Positions 1 through 7,596 of a stretch of 64,000 bases of DNA are shown piece after piece. Under the pieces are notes generated by a model that had not been told where the DNA came from, did no database searches, and saw only the letters and a program-made list of their open reading frames with translations. The stretch comes from Chryseobacterium sp. RU37D (GTDB lineage: Bacteria > Bacteroidota > Bacteroidia > Flavobacteriales > Weeksellaceae): assembly GCF_900156075.1 (NCBI RefSeq), contig NZ_FTMM01000010.1:1-64000 (forward strand). Direction: 5' to 3'. Position numbers and translations under genes: made by a program. The first letter of the stretch is position 1, and every line of letters begins with the position of its first letter.

Positions 1-2
1 TG

Positions 3-152
3 TACGAAAACAGATTTAAAATAGAGCAGGCAAATGCTTGGTTAGACGGCTTTAAGGCTTTGCTGATAAGATTTGAAACGTTGGATATTACTTGGGAGAA
101 TCTGCATTTTTTAGCATTTTCTTTAAGATTAATCAAAAAATTAAAAGTTTAA
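3..152 (+). pseudogene. 3' end of an IS5-family transposase (cut by window start)
   Basis: Frame 3 is open from the first bases to TAA at 150-152 and encodes about 49 residues. They include YENRFKIEQANAWLDGFKAL followed by LLIRF and HFLAFS, which matches the C-terminal end of IS5-type DDE transposases, where the catalytic Glu lies in a Y-x-R-F/W-x-(V/I)-E context just before NAW(L/I)DxFKAL. The rest of the gene lies outside the window, so it may be intact. I could not confirm a terminal inverted repeat after the stop. Confident on family class, unsure whether the element is complete. Confidence 0.8.
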
Positions 153-457
153 ACAACTTCATAGTATATAAATTTATAAAAAAATTGACTTTAAAAATTA
201 TCAAGATTACAGAATAAAATGAACCAGAGCCTGTTTAATGTTTACTTTTATATTAAAATTTGATCAAATGCAGGTTAACAAAAAATCCTGCGTAAATTAA
301 TTCCAGTTCAGTTAAATTCAAAGAGTTTTGAAAATTGAAAATAACACAATTTAACATAATATTAATTATAGGAGTTTTATTTTACTAAAAAATTATTATA
401 AAAATTGTCTAATTAAATAGCTTCATATATATTTATAGTCAAATATCTATATAATAG
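153..457. other. AT-rich gap with no recognised gene
   Basis: About 300 bases between the transposase end and the ArsR relic. It is very AT-rich and stop-dense in all frames I read. An IS end or the missing 5' part of the ArsR gene would be expected here, but neither is recognisable. Confidence 0.5.
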
Positions 458-604
458 AACAAAAACGGCCGTAAAATTATCTACCATCTTAATCCAAATA
501 AAATGAAAGAAATTGCTGATTTTATAGAACATTTTCGAAAAATGTGGGATGACAGATTCAATAAGCTAGAAAATATTATGATAAATTATCAATCAAAAAA
601 ATAA
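458..604 (+). pseudogene. C-terminal relic of an ArsR-family regulator
   Basis: The frame opens after a TAG at 455-457 and runs to TAA at 602-604. It reads NGRKIIYHLNPNKMKEIADF, then IEHFRKMWDDRF and a short tail. This is the end of the winged helix (wing strand GRxxxYxLNP) plus the C-terminal helix (IEHYRxFWxxxxxxL) typical of ArsR/SmtB regulators of the type found beside SRPBCC or DUF4256 genes. The recognition helix and everything N-terminal are missing. The ATG at 503 would give only 33 residues, so this looks like a truncated gene. It sits just upstream of DUF4256, its usual type of neighbour, and just downstream of IS material, which suggests deletion by transposition. Confidence 0.65.
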
Positions 605-608
605 AAAT

Positions 609-1190
609 ATGGAGCTGAAAACAATGCTTAATATGAGCAAAAAGAAACTTACCGCAGAACAAAACAAAGAGCTTTTAAATGTTTTAAAAAACCGTTTTGA
701 AAAAAATATGAACCGTCATAAAGGATTAAACTGGGAAAAAATCCAAGCAAAGCTGGAGAAATATCCTGAAAAACTCTGGTCTTTAAACGAAATGGAACAA
801 ACCGAAGGCGAGCCCGACGTGGTAGATTATGACAAAAAAAATGACGAATATCACTTTTTCGACTGCTCTCCCGAAAGTCCAAAACGAAGAAGTCTTTGCT
901 ACGATCATCAAGCCTGGGAATCTCGAAAAGCCAACAAACCCGAAAGCAATGTTATTGATATAGCCTCTGAAATGGGCATCGAACTTTTGTCTCAGGAGCA
1001 GTATCACAAACTTCAAGAGCTTGGAAAATTTGATTTAAAAACTTCGAGTTGGATAAAAACACCTGAAAATATCAGGAGTTTGGGAGGTGCAATTTTTTGT
1101 GATCGCCGTTACAATACAGTATTTACCTATCACAATGGTGCAGATTCTTACTATGCAGCAAGAGGTTTTCGCGGCTGCTTGAAAATTTAA
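609..1190 (+). CDS. DUF4256 domain-containing protein
   Basis: A 193-residue protein of the DUF4256 family, recognised from its run of conserved segments: an N-terminal LTAEQNKELLNVLKNRFEKN helix, an EGEPDVVDYD motif, FFDCSPESPKRRSLCYD, and the C-terminal GAIFCDRRYNTVFTYHNGAD and YYAARGFRG. The biochemical role of the family is unknown. It is probably cytosolic, as no signal peptide or membrane segment is visible. ATGs at 609, 624 and 633 are all possible starts. A GGAG at 611-614 sits about 9 bases before the 624 start, and the conserved part begins near 633, so the first residues are uncertain. It lies 4 bases after the ArsR relic and probably shared its transcript. Confidence 0.85.
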   Translation: MELKTMLNMSKKKLTAEQNKELLNVLKNRFEKNMNRHKGLNWEKIQAKLEKYPEKLWSLNEMEQTEGEPDVVDYDKKNDEYHFFDCSPESPKRRSLCYDHQAWESRKANKPESNVIDIASEMGIELLSQEQYHKLQELGKFDLKTSSWIKTPENIRSLGGAIFCDRRYNTVFTYHNGADSYYAARGFRGCLKI

Positions 1191-1195
1191 AAAAA

Positions 1196-1237
1196 TTTTG
1201 AGTTATAAATGATGAGTTATAAGTTTTTTCTTATGAC
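1196..1237. repeat. degenerate 7-bp-period array, TTATNAG type
   Basis: Six consecutive heptads can be laid out: TTTTGAG, TTATAAA, TGATGAG, TTATAAG, TTTTTTC, TTATGAC. They fill the gap between two convergent genes. Similar arrays occur at 39125-39152 and 39496-39530. Confidence 0.5.
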
Positions 1238-1241
1238 TCTT

Positions 1242-2204
1242 TTATTTTAAATTCTTCAACCAAGGAGATTCTACACTCCAGAATATTATGTTAACTCCAA
1301 GATAATTTTCTGCATACTCCACAAACTCCTCTTTTGTAAACGGTTTTTTCGTCTTGGGATTTTTGTAAGTCAACGTTGGCTCTTGCACGGCCATCGCCAC
1401 CAATGAAAGCTTTCCTTTATATTGATGAAAAAAAGGATATGAGTTTTTCATGTGTGCATTTTTATTCGGAACAATATCCGGTCCGCCCAATCCTATATTA
1501 TTTTTATTCGCAAAATCAAACAGTCTTGACATATATTTATGGTCATTTTCCCATTCACACGGAAAAAAATTCACATATTGTAAAACATAAGATTTTTTGA
1601 AAGCATTTCTTGCAAGTTTTAAATTATTCAGTTCAGCCTGAAAATATTTATCACAGCTGAAACCTGTCTTATCCCGCTTCAAATCAATATCGATTGCCGT
1701 TTCCGGTAAATTGATTCCTTGAATTTTCCCATCAAACTTCTTTGCCAACTCTCCTATCAATTTTTGAAATCTTTGCTGAACCACGGGATTCCATTGCTGT
1801 GTGACCCAACCATTTCCTATGGGTTTATTTTCACCGGGATTATCATATTGAGCAACCAAACCACCCTTAAATTCTTTTTCATTTAAGATATAATCCGGAA
1901 CAAATCTGGCTTCCGGTTCAAAAAAACGATCCTGAAGCTGTATGAATAATTTTCTATTGAACTTGGTTAAATATTTCAAATCTTTTTCAATTTTTGAAAA
2001 ATCATAAACATTTCTTGCTTTTTCTAACGATCTCCAATTATAAATAATCTGTACACCTCCGATATCTTTTCGAGTGATTAAATTTTCAATATCTTCTAAA
2101 TTTTCCGAAGAAGTATAGATGTAATTTTGTGGAGCTTGCGCCGCTGAAAAACTTAGCCCTAAAATCAAAAATGCAACGCAAATATTTTTTTGAATTTTTT
2201 TCAT
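1242..2204 (-). CDS. secreted protein of probable TIM-barrel (glycosidase-like) fold
   Basis: A 320-residue protein with a clear signal peptide (MKKIQKNICVAFLILGLSFS-AAQA, cleavage near residue 23). The body alternates strands and helices like a (beta/alpha)8 barrel: GGVQIIYNWRSLEKARNVYD at residues ~50-70, FIQLQDRF, a barrel-strand end GINLPETAID near residue 165-170, YVNFFPCEW, GLGGPDIVP, and a final strand IIFWSVESPW with Glu at about 312. Two Glu residues at strand ends fit a retaining clan-A-like glycoside hydrolase, but I cannot assign a GH family and the catalytic role is inference. It is monocistronic and converges with DUF4256. It is probably periplasmic or surface-exposed. Confidence 0.6.
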   Translation of the reverse strand: MKKIQKNICVAFLILGLSFSAAQAPQNYIYTSSENLEDIENLITRKDIGGVQIIYNWRSLEKARNVYDFSKIEKDLKYLTKFNRKLFIQLQDRFFEPEARFVPDYILNEKEFKGGLVAQYDNPGENKPIGNGWVTQQWNPVVQQRFQKLIGELAKKFDGKIQGINLPETAIDIDLKRDKTGFSCDKYFQAELNNLKLARNAFKKSYVLQYVNFFPCEWENDHKYMSRLFDFANKNNIGLGGPDIVPNKNAHMKNSYPFFHQYKGKLSLVAMAVQEPTLTYKNPKTKKPFTKEEFVEYAENYLGVNIIFWSVESPWLKNLK

Positions 2205-2300
2205 TTTGAAGCTTTTTACTCTATTCTATCAGTTTTCGTGCCTAAATCAAATTTTGTTTATAAGGTAAAATATTTGGATAAATTTATATTAAGCAAGAAG

Positions 2301-2352
2301 AAAGATCTACAGAGTTTGGTCATTGAAAATAAAAAGTTTAAACAGATTTAAT
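2301..2352 (+). repeat. 52-bp dispersed repeat, copy 1
   Basis: Starts AAAGATCTACAGAG and ends AACAGATTTAAT. The same sequence recurs at 35551-35601 with one T fewer and no other difference. It lies in the divergent gap between the TIM-barrel gene and a lipoprotein gene. No coding potential or hairpin is evident in it. Confidence 0.8.
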
Positions 2353-2474
2353 ATAAAAATATAATTATTTTAACCTGAATAATATATTTTTTATTTAAAA
2401 TAATTTTCTTTCATATATAAATACTATTATTAATTTAGCATTATTGAAATTTAACTTAAATAATAAACAAGAAT

Positions 2475-2972
2475 ATGAAAAAAATAATCTTATTAGCTTC
2501 ATTATCAATTTTCTTACAGAATTGCAATAAGAAAACAGAAGTTCCTACCCCTGTATCCACGTCTGACAAGGCAGCTACCAGTTCGGTAGCCGATACTTTA
2601 GGTGCAAAATCTTTTTGCTACATAGGAGTAATGAGAAAAGATACGATATACATAACTATTGATGATAATCTTGGAACCATTACTGGGAAAATGGCGATAA
2701 AAAATAATGAAAAAGATAGTAATAAAGGAGATTTGACCGGCATAAAATCCGGAGACACTCTAAAGCTTACTTATGATTTTGTAGCTGAGGGCACTACCGG
2801 AAATAAAAATGACATCTATTTTCTTCAGACAAAAGAAGGCCTGATAGAAGGCATTGGAGAAAGAGATGCCGCAACCGGAACAAAATACGCCAACGAGGCC
2901 AAGATCAAATATCAGGGCGGAAGAAATCTTAAAACAGCAGATTGTAATATAGTTGCAAAAGCTTTGAAATAA
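2475..2972 (+). CDS. lipoprotein of unknown function
   Basis: A 165-residue protein with a short signal sequence ending in a lipobox-like LQNC (Cys at residue 17), followed by a Lys-rich and Thr/Ser-rich linker. The C-terminal ~115 residues look like an all-beta domain, with repeated short strands such as DTIYITIDDNLGTITGKM and GDTLKLTYDFVAEG, and two further Cys. I recognise no family. Many small lipoproteins of this shape occur in Chryseobacterium. It is expected to be anchored in the inner or outer membrane on the periplasmic side. It is a single-gene unit ending in the hairpin at 2985-3013. Confidence 0.7.
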   Translation: MKKIILLASLSIFLQNCNKKTEVPTPVSTSDKAATSSVADTLGAKSFCYIGVMRKDTIYITIDDNLGTITGKMAIKNNEKDSNKGDLTGIKSGDTLKLTYDFVAEGTTGNKNDIYFLQTKEGLIEGIGERDAATGTKYANEAKIKYQGGRNLKTADCNIVAKALK

Positions 2973-2984
2973 ATAATTTAAATA

Positions 2985-3013
2985 AAAATGGTGGTCTTTA
3001 TGGCCACCATTTT
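2985..3013. terminator. bidirectional terminator
   Basis: AAAATGGTGG (2985-2994) pairs with CCACCATTTT (3004-3013) around a 9-base loop, giving A-runs and T-runs on both sides. It separates the convergent lipoprotein and threonine aldolase genes. Confidence 0.8.
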
Positions 3014-3014
3014 C

Positions 3015-4046
3015 TTATAACTCTTTCTTAATAATTTCAATAAATTCATTCACAGGCTCATCTCCTGTATTCCATGAAGTGATGAGACGAATTGTGGAAA
3101 AATTTTCGTTAATTTTCTTCCAAATATAAAATTCAAACTTTACAGATAGCTTTTCAATTAAACTGTTGTGCAAAATCGGAAAAATCTGGTTAGTATACGT
3201 ATCAGACAGAAACTGCACTCCCCTTTCCTCCATCGCTTTTTTGATTTTCATGGCCTGCCGATTGGCATGTCTGGCAAGATCGAAATACAGATCATTTTTC
3301 ATGAGCTCCAAAAATTGGATTCCCAGTAATCTCCCTTTCGCCAGCAACGCACCTTTTTGTTTGATATTAAAAGCAAAATCCGTCTGAAGTTCCTGATTAT
3401 TAACGACAATTGCCTCACCGATCAAAGCTCCGTTTTTTGTTCCGCCGAGGTAAAAAATATCCGTCAGTTCTGCTACTTTTTCTAACGTTAAATCACTGAT
3501 TTCAGAGGTCAGGCCATGTCCCATTCTTGCTCCATCCATGAATAAGTAGAGTTTATTTTCTTTACAAAAATTCGAAAGCATTTCTAATTCTTTTGCTGTA
3601 TAAACCGTGCCAAGCTCAGTAGAATTGGATATATAGACCATTTTCGGCATTACCTGGTGAGGTATATTTCGATGATTTTCCAACACAGGAATGATGTCGG
3701 ACGGCATGAGTTTCCCATCTTCTTTTTCAATGCTTATAATTTTATGCCCTGTTGCCTCAATGGCCCCAGTTTCGTTATTAAGGATATGGCCTGTAGAAGC
3801 CGAAATAGCACATTGATATGGCCTTAAAACAGAAGAAATTACAATTAAATTAACCTGTGTACCACCCGAAACAAAATAAATTTCAGACTTCGGACTTTTC
3901 ATTTTTATTTTTATTAATTCTTTTGCTTTCAAAGAATATTCATCTTCACCATAACCTGCCTGCTGATCAAGATTATGCTTCAAAAGTGATTGTAAAATAT
4001 CAGGATGACAACCTTCGGAATAATCGTTTTTGAATGAAAATTTCAT
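3015..4046 (-). CDS. low-specificity threonine aldolase family protein
   Basis: A 343-residue fold-type I PLP enzyme of the beta-eliminating lyase/threonine aldolase family. It would cleave L-threonine or allo-threonine to glycine and acetaldehyde in the cytosol. The N-terminus carries FKNDYSEGCHPDIL and QAGYGEDEYSLKAK, typical of the family. FVSGGTQVNL (near residue 60) is the cofactor phosphate loop, MDGARMGHGL carries the PLP-pyridine Asp, and YLGGTKNGALIGEA (residues ~200-213) carries the Schiff-base Lys. Full family length. The start ATG at 4044-4046 is divergent from the MntR-type gene 84 bases away. I see no sign of which substrate is preferred. Confidence 0.85.
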   Translation of the reverse strand: MKFSFKNDYSEGCHPDILQSLLKHNLDQQAGYGEDEYSLKAKELIKIKMKSPKSEIYFVSGGTQVNLIVISSVLRPYQCAISASTGHILNNETGAIEATGHKIISIEKEDGKLMPSDIIPVLENHRNIPHQVMPKMVYISNSTELGTVYTAKELEMLSNFCKENKLYLFMDGARMGHGLTSEISDLTLEKVAELTDIFYLGGTKNGALIGEAIVVNNQELQTDFAFNIKQKGALLAKGRLLGIQFLELMKNDLYFDLARHANRQAMKIKKAMEERGVQFLSDTYTNQIFPILHNSLIEKLSVKFEFYIWKKINENFSTIRLITSWNTGDEPVNEFIEIIKKEL

Positions 4047-4099
4047 AAAGCAAAATTAAAAAACTTCATCTGAAAAATAGAATTAATTAATAAAATTTT

Positions 4100-4127
4100 G
4101 TTAGATTTGTAATGAAAACCATCTAAC
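4100..4127 (+). promoter_or_regulatory. -7 box TAGATTTG with overlapping inverted repeat before the MntR/DtxR gene
   Basis: TAGATTTG at 4102-4109 fits the flavobacterial -7 consensus TAnnTTTG and predicts a start of transcription near 4112-4116. GTTAGAT (4100-4106) and ATCTAAC (4121-4127) form a perfect 7-bp inverted repeat across the box and the start region. This is a good position for an autoregulatory metal-repressor operator. The operator role is inferred. Confidence 0.5.
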
Positions 4128-4130
4128 ATT

Positions 4131-4784
4131 TTGAAAACAACACTTACAGAAGAAAATTACCTGAAGGCTTTATTTCACCTGGTTGATAATGAAAGTAAGG
4201 TGACAATCAATGAGCTCAGCAAATTTTTAACCGTAAAAATGCCGAGTGTGAATAATATGATGAAAAAGTTTGCGGATAAAGGCTGGGTAATCTACGAAAC
4301 TTACAAACCATTGATAGTTACAGAAAAAGGCCGCCGTGAAGCTGCTTTGGTGGTAAGAAAGCACAGGCTTACCGAAATGTTTTTGGTAAAAAAAATGAAT
4401 TTTGGATGGGAAAATGTTCATGAAATTGCAGAGCAGCTTGAGCATGTGCACTCCACAATTTTTTTTGATAAAATGGATGAAATACTGGATCACCCAAAAT
4501 TTGATCCTCATGGAGAGCCAATTCCCGATAAAGACGGAAATATTATCGCTCAGGATCTTCAAAAACTGAGCAACTGTACTCTTGGCGATACCGTAATTTT
4601 TGCTTCTGTTACGCTTTCTGATGATGCTTTCCTTAATTATTTAACAGAAAGGAATCTACTTTTAAATAAAAAAATTAAAATTTCAAAGATTGAAAATTTT
4701 GACAAGTCAATGACTGTAGAGATTGATGGAAAGCATGAAATTTTGAGTAGAAAAGCAACTGATAAAATCCTGGTAAAGAAATAA
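4131..4784 (+). CDS. metal-dependent DtxR/MntR-family transcriptional regulator
   Basis: 217 residues with the three-part DtxR layout: an N-terminal winged helix (residues ~1-65, LTEENYLKALFHL, TINELSKFLTVKMPSVNNMM), a metal-binding/dimerisation domain (~66-140) with RLTEMFLVKKMNFGWENVH, EIAEQLEHV and DHPKFDPHGEPIPDKDG, and a C-terminal FeoA/SH3-like domain (~150-217, LGDTVIFASV). The likely ligands are His and Glu residues in the second domain, and the usual effector would be Mn(II) or Fe(II). The first codon is TTG at 4131; there is no ATG at the position of the family's N-terminus. The promoter and inverted repeat just upstream suggest autoregulation. No transporter gene adjoins it. Confidence 0.85.
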   Translation: MKTTLTEENYLKALFHLVDNESKVTINELSKFLTVKMPSVNNMMKKFADKGWVIYETYKPLIVTEKGRREAALVVRKHRLTEMFLVKKMNFGWENVHEIAEQLEHVHSTIFFDKMDEILDHPKFDPHGEPIPDKDGNIIAQDLQKLSNCTLGDTVIFASVTLSDDAFLNYLTERNLLLNKKIKISKIENFDKSMTVEIDGKHEILSRKATDKILVKK

Positions 4785-5018
4785 ATCATAACTCTTAGAA
4801 CCTCAGAATCCAAGACTATTTCAAGCTAATTTTCAAAAATATCAGAGACTTTTTCAATTTTCTCAGACTATATTGAATTAATGCAGCGAAAATCGGAAAA
4901 TTCCAGTAATATTTTTTTATAAAATCAATTTTATAAAAAACATATTTACATCAATTTTAATATTTAGTTAATTTTATAAATCATTGCCTTCGTTTTAATT
5001 CTGACCTTAAATTAACCG

Positions 5019-5026
5019 TATCTTTG
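5019..5026 (+). promoter_or_regulatory. -7 box TATCTTTG before the S1/P1 nuclease gene
   Basis: Matches TAnnTTTG. It predicts transcription from about 5030-5033, so translation from the second ATG (5049) is more likely than from the ATG at 5037. No convincing -33 TTG at the expected spacing. Confidence 0.45.
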
Positions 5027-5048
5027 CAGCCTGAAAATGGTATTTATA

Positions 5049-5840
5049 ATGAAAAGTATTTATTCTAAAATTCTGATTTTAGTATTCGTGGCATCTTCAC
5101 TTTATTCTTATGCGTGGGGATTGACGGGACACAGAATTATCGCAGAAATTGCAGAAAATCATCTTTCCGGAAAAGCGAGAAGGAAAATCAAAAAAATTAC
5201 GGGCAAAGAACGTCTTGCATACTGGGCAAACTGGCCGGACTTTATAAAATCTGATACTACAGGAGTATGGAAAGAGGCTTCATCATGGCATTATGTAAAT
5301 ATTAATCCACAAACAGATTTCAAAGTATTTGAACAAAAACTGAAAGCACAGGCGGGAGCAAGCTTATATACTCAGATTAAAATATTATCCAACCAGATCA
5401 AAAATGAGAAAACTTCTGAAAAAGACAGAAAAATTGCATTTATCTTCTTAATCCACATTATGGGTGATCTTGCACAGCCATTACACGTAGGAAGAGCTGA
5501 AGATCTTGGAGGAAATAAGATTAATGTTACTTATTTTGGAGATAAAACGAATCTACATTCCGTTTGGGATGGGAAATTGGTTGATTCTCAAAAATATAGT
5601 TACACAGAATATGCAAAACTTCTTGATATTAAATCCAATGATGAAATAAAACAAATCCAGACCGGAACTTTAGAAGACTGGCTGTATGATTCTCATAAAA
5701 TCGCAAATAGAATCTACACACAAACGCCAGATGGCTCAAAATTATCTTACGATTATCAATACAAGTTTAATGAAACAATGGAAAGACAGCTTCTTTACGG
5801 AGGTTTGAGACTAGCGAAATGGTTGAATGATTTGTTTTAA
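5049..5840 (+). CDS. secreted S1/P1-type nuclease
   Basis: A zinc-dependent single-strand nuclease/3'-nucleotidase of the S1/P1 family, exported to the periplasm or outside. The signal peptide of about 22 residues ends SLYSYA, and the mature protein starts with Trp in WGLTGHRIIAEIA. That is the hallmark N-terminus of the family, whose Trp1 and His6 bind zinc. Other zinc ligands are visible in order: WANWPDFIKSD, SSWHYVNIN, IHIMGDLAQPLHVG (H...D) and LHSVWDGKLV (HxxxD). The family length is normal (263 residues from 5049). An in-frame ATG at 5037 would add MVFI but leaves no room for a leader. Single-gene unit with its own promoter and terminator. Confidence 0.9.
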   Translation: MKSIYSKILILVFVASSLYSYAWGLTGHRIIAEIAENHLSGKARRKIKKITGKERLAYWANWPDFIKSDTTGVWKEASSWHYVNINPQTDFKVFEQKLKAQAGASLYTQIKILSNQIKNEKTSEKDRKIAFIFLIHIMGDLAQPLHVGRAEDLGGNKINVTYFGDKTNLHSVWDGKLVDSQKYSYTEYAKLLDIKSNDEIKQIQTGTLEDWLYDSHKIANRIYTQTPDGSKLSYDYQYKFNETMERQLLYGGLRLAKWLNDLF

Positions 5841-5887
5841 TGGCTGTTAGTTGGTGGTTTTTAGTTTTTAATTTAACTTAATTATAT

Positions 5888-5912
5888 AAGCGAAACTTGG
5901 TTTCGCTTTTTT
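5888..5912 (+). terminator. rho-independent terminator of the nuclease gene
   Basis: AAGCGAAAC (5888-5896) and GTTTCGCTT (5900-5908) form a 9-bp stem with a 3-base loop, followed by T residues. Confidence 0.85.
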
Positions 5913-5946
5913 GCTTTTAAAGGTTAGTTGAATTTAATGATTTATT

Positions 5947-6027
5947 ACAAAGTATGTTATGCTGAAAGCATCTAAACAATATTTGAAAGGGTTCGAATCC
6001 AAATGCTTTCAACATGACAAACTTTGT
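5947..6027. repeat. long imperfect inverted repeat (GTCAT-type arms)
   Basis: The left arm ACAAAGTATGTTATGCTGAA and the right arm ending TTCAACATGACAAACTTTGT pair over about 26 bp with four mismatches. It belongs to a loose class of intergenic inverted repeats that also appears at 29543, 37736, 58048 and 59978. Confidence 0.6.
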
Positions 6028-6064
6028 GAACATTCCCTTAATTTTCTAATAAATGACCACAACT

Positions 6065-6168
6065 CTAGCCCCTATTGAGAAGCCTGTATAAGGCTTTTTC
6101 ATGTTTCGGCGGCGGCAAAGCCGCCGCCGAAACATGAAAAAGCGAGTAGTGAAAGCGGGATGAGCTTC
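6065..6168 (+). repeat. REP-like dispersed element, copy A
   Basis: Begins CTAGCCCCTATTG and ends AGTGAAAGCGGGATGAGCTTC-like sequence. Between the ends lies a perfect 23-bp stem (6094-6116 with 6120-6142, loop AAA) whose inner part is almost pure GC, in strong contrast to the AT-rich surroundings. The same conserved ends enclose other hairpins at 16410, 35450 (reverse), 47771 and 60094. Confidence 0.8.
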
Positions 6169-6360
6169 AAATAAAATTTAAAAGAATAAAATCTTTTATG
6201 TATAACCTAAAGAATCGCGATTCTGTGATTTGAGAATTATAACTTACAACTATTTTTTCAGTTTAATTTAAATAAAATAAAAAAATATTGAAACATGTGT
6301 AACCTTTTTATCTTTTCAAACGTATATTATTATAGAAACTCTTTTTTGAGGATAAAATAG

Positions 6361-7227
6361 ATGAGACAGTTAAAAATTACTAAGCAGGTTACCAACAGGG
6401 AAACTGCTTCATTAGACAAGTATTTGCAGGAAATTGGTAAGGTAGAGCTTATTACTGCAGACGAAGAAGTAGAATTGGCGCAAAGAATCCGTGCCGGTGA
6501 CAGAGCTGCATTGGAAAAATTAATAAAAGCCAACCTTCGTTTCGTAGTTTCTGTATCTAAACAATACCAAAACCAAGGTCTTTCTTTACCGGATTTGATC
6601 AACGAAGGTAACCTAGGACTTATGAAAGCTGCAAAAAGATATGATGAAACCAGAGGTTTCAAATTTATCTCTTACGCAGTTTGGTGGATTCGTCAGTCCA
6701 TTTTACAGGCATTGGCAGAACAATCAAGAATTGTAAGATTGCCATTAAATAAAATTGGTTCAATCAACAAAATTAACAAAGCATACGCTCACCTTGAGCA
6801 GGAAAACGAAAGACCACCTTCTCCGGAAGAATTGGCTGAAGTTCTTGACATGAGCGAGGAAGATATTAAGGAATCTATGAAAAATTCCGGTAGACACTTG
6901 TCTATGGATGCACCTTTAGTGGAAGGTGAAGATTCTAATCTTTACGATGTATTGCGTTCAGGAGAATCTCCAAGCCCGGATAAGGATCTGATGCTTGAGT
7001 CTCTTCAGATCGAGATTGAAAGAGCATTGAATACCTTAACTCCGAGAGAGGCTGATTTGGTAAGACTATATTTCGGTCTGAACGGAAAACATCCAATGAC
7101 TTTGGAAGAAATTGGTGAAACTTTTGATCTTACAAGAGAAAGGGTTCGTCAGATCAAAGAAAAAGCGATCAAGAGATTGAAACACAATACCAGAAGTAAG
7201 ATTTTAAAATCTTATTTGGGGAAATAA
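6361..7227 (+). CDS. rpoD: primary RNA polymerase sigma factor RpoD
   Basis: The 288-residue housekeeping sigma factor. It is short, as in other Bacteroidetes, and lacks region 1.1 and the long spacer. Region 1.2 ([20 protein letters not shown]), region 2 ([20 protein letters not shown], the core-binding and -10 helices, then [18 protein letters not shown]), region 3 ([17 protein letters not shown]) and region 4.2 with its helix-turn-helix ([20 protein letters not shown] near residues 240-262) are all present. The Bacteroidetes holoenzyme reads the -33 TTG/-7 TAnnTTTG promoter class, many examples of which are visible in this window. Monocistronic. Confidence 0.97.
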   Translation: MRQLKITKQVTNRETASLDKYLQEIGKVELITADEEVELAQRIRAGDRAALEKLIKANLRFVVSVSKQYQNQGLSLPDLINEGNLGLMKAAKRYDETRGFKFISYAVWWIRQSILQALAEQSRIVRLPLNKIGSINKINKAYAHLEQENERPPSPEELAEVLDMSEEDIKESMKNSGRHLSMDAPLVEGEDSNLYDVLRSGESPSPDKDLMLESLQIEIERALNTLTPREADLVRLYFGLNGKHPMTLEEIGETFDLTRERVRQIKEKAIKRLKHNTRSKILKSYLGK

Positions 7228-7250
7228 TTTTGAACGAAACAACTTAATAG

Positions 7251-7280
7251 GCGGAGCTTGATTTTCAGGGTCCGCTTTTT
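7251..7280 (+). terminator. weak terminator after rpoD
   Basis: GCGGA (7251-7255) pairs with TCCGC (7271-7275), followed by TTTTTA. The stem is short and the loop long, so confidence is modest. Confidence 0.5.
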
Positions 7281-7532
7281 ATTTGATACTGTTTGTTAAT
7301 ATCTTTAAATTAATTTACCATTTAAATTCTTATGAAACAATTTCTCATTACATTATTGGGTGAATTTCAAACAAGAATATTATAATTTTTTATAAAAAAA
7401 TAATTCGCTAAAATAATTATTTAATACAAAAAATATTAGCTAATAAAATTATCTTACAGTTATTTAATAATTAAACATATTTAATTCACAAATTACTGAA
7501 AATAAACAATTTATGTAATAACATAAAAATAT
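7281..7532. other. AT-rich upstream region of the surface-protein operon
   Basis: Very AT-rich, with no gene seen. The longest ATG-started frame is 17 codons (from 7332). It ends at the promoter described next. Confidence 0.5.
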
Positions 7533-7562
7533 TTGTTTAATTAAAAATATATCCTATTTTTG
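7533..7562 (+). promoter_or_regulatory. flavobacterial promoter of the three-gene surface-protein operon
   Basis: TTG at 7533-7535, a 19-base spacer, then TATTTTTG at 7555-7562: an exact match to TTG-N19-TAnnTTTG. The leader to the ATG at 7597 is about 30 bases. Confidence 0.75.
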
Positions 7563-7596
7563 ACAAAAAATTCACAATACCCTGATAACATAAATT

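Noticed and set aside
5985-5997. GGGTTCGAATCC, identical to a tRNA T-arm
   Set aside because: No acceptor stem, D-arm or anticodon arm can be built around it. It lies in the loop of an imperfect inverted repeat.
6094-6142. Simple rho-independent terminator
   Set aside because: The stem has T and A tails, but the conserved outer sequences and four other copies show that it is part of a dispersed element. It may still terminate transcription.
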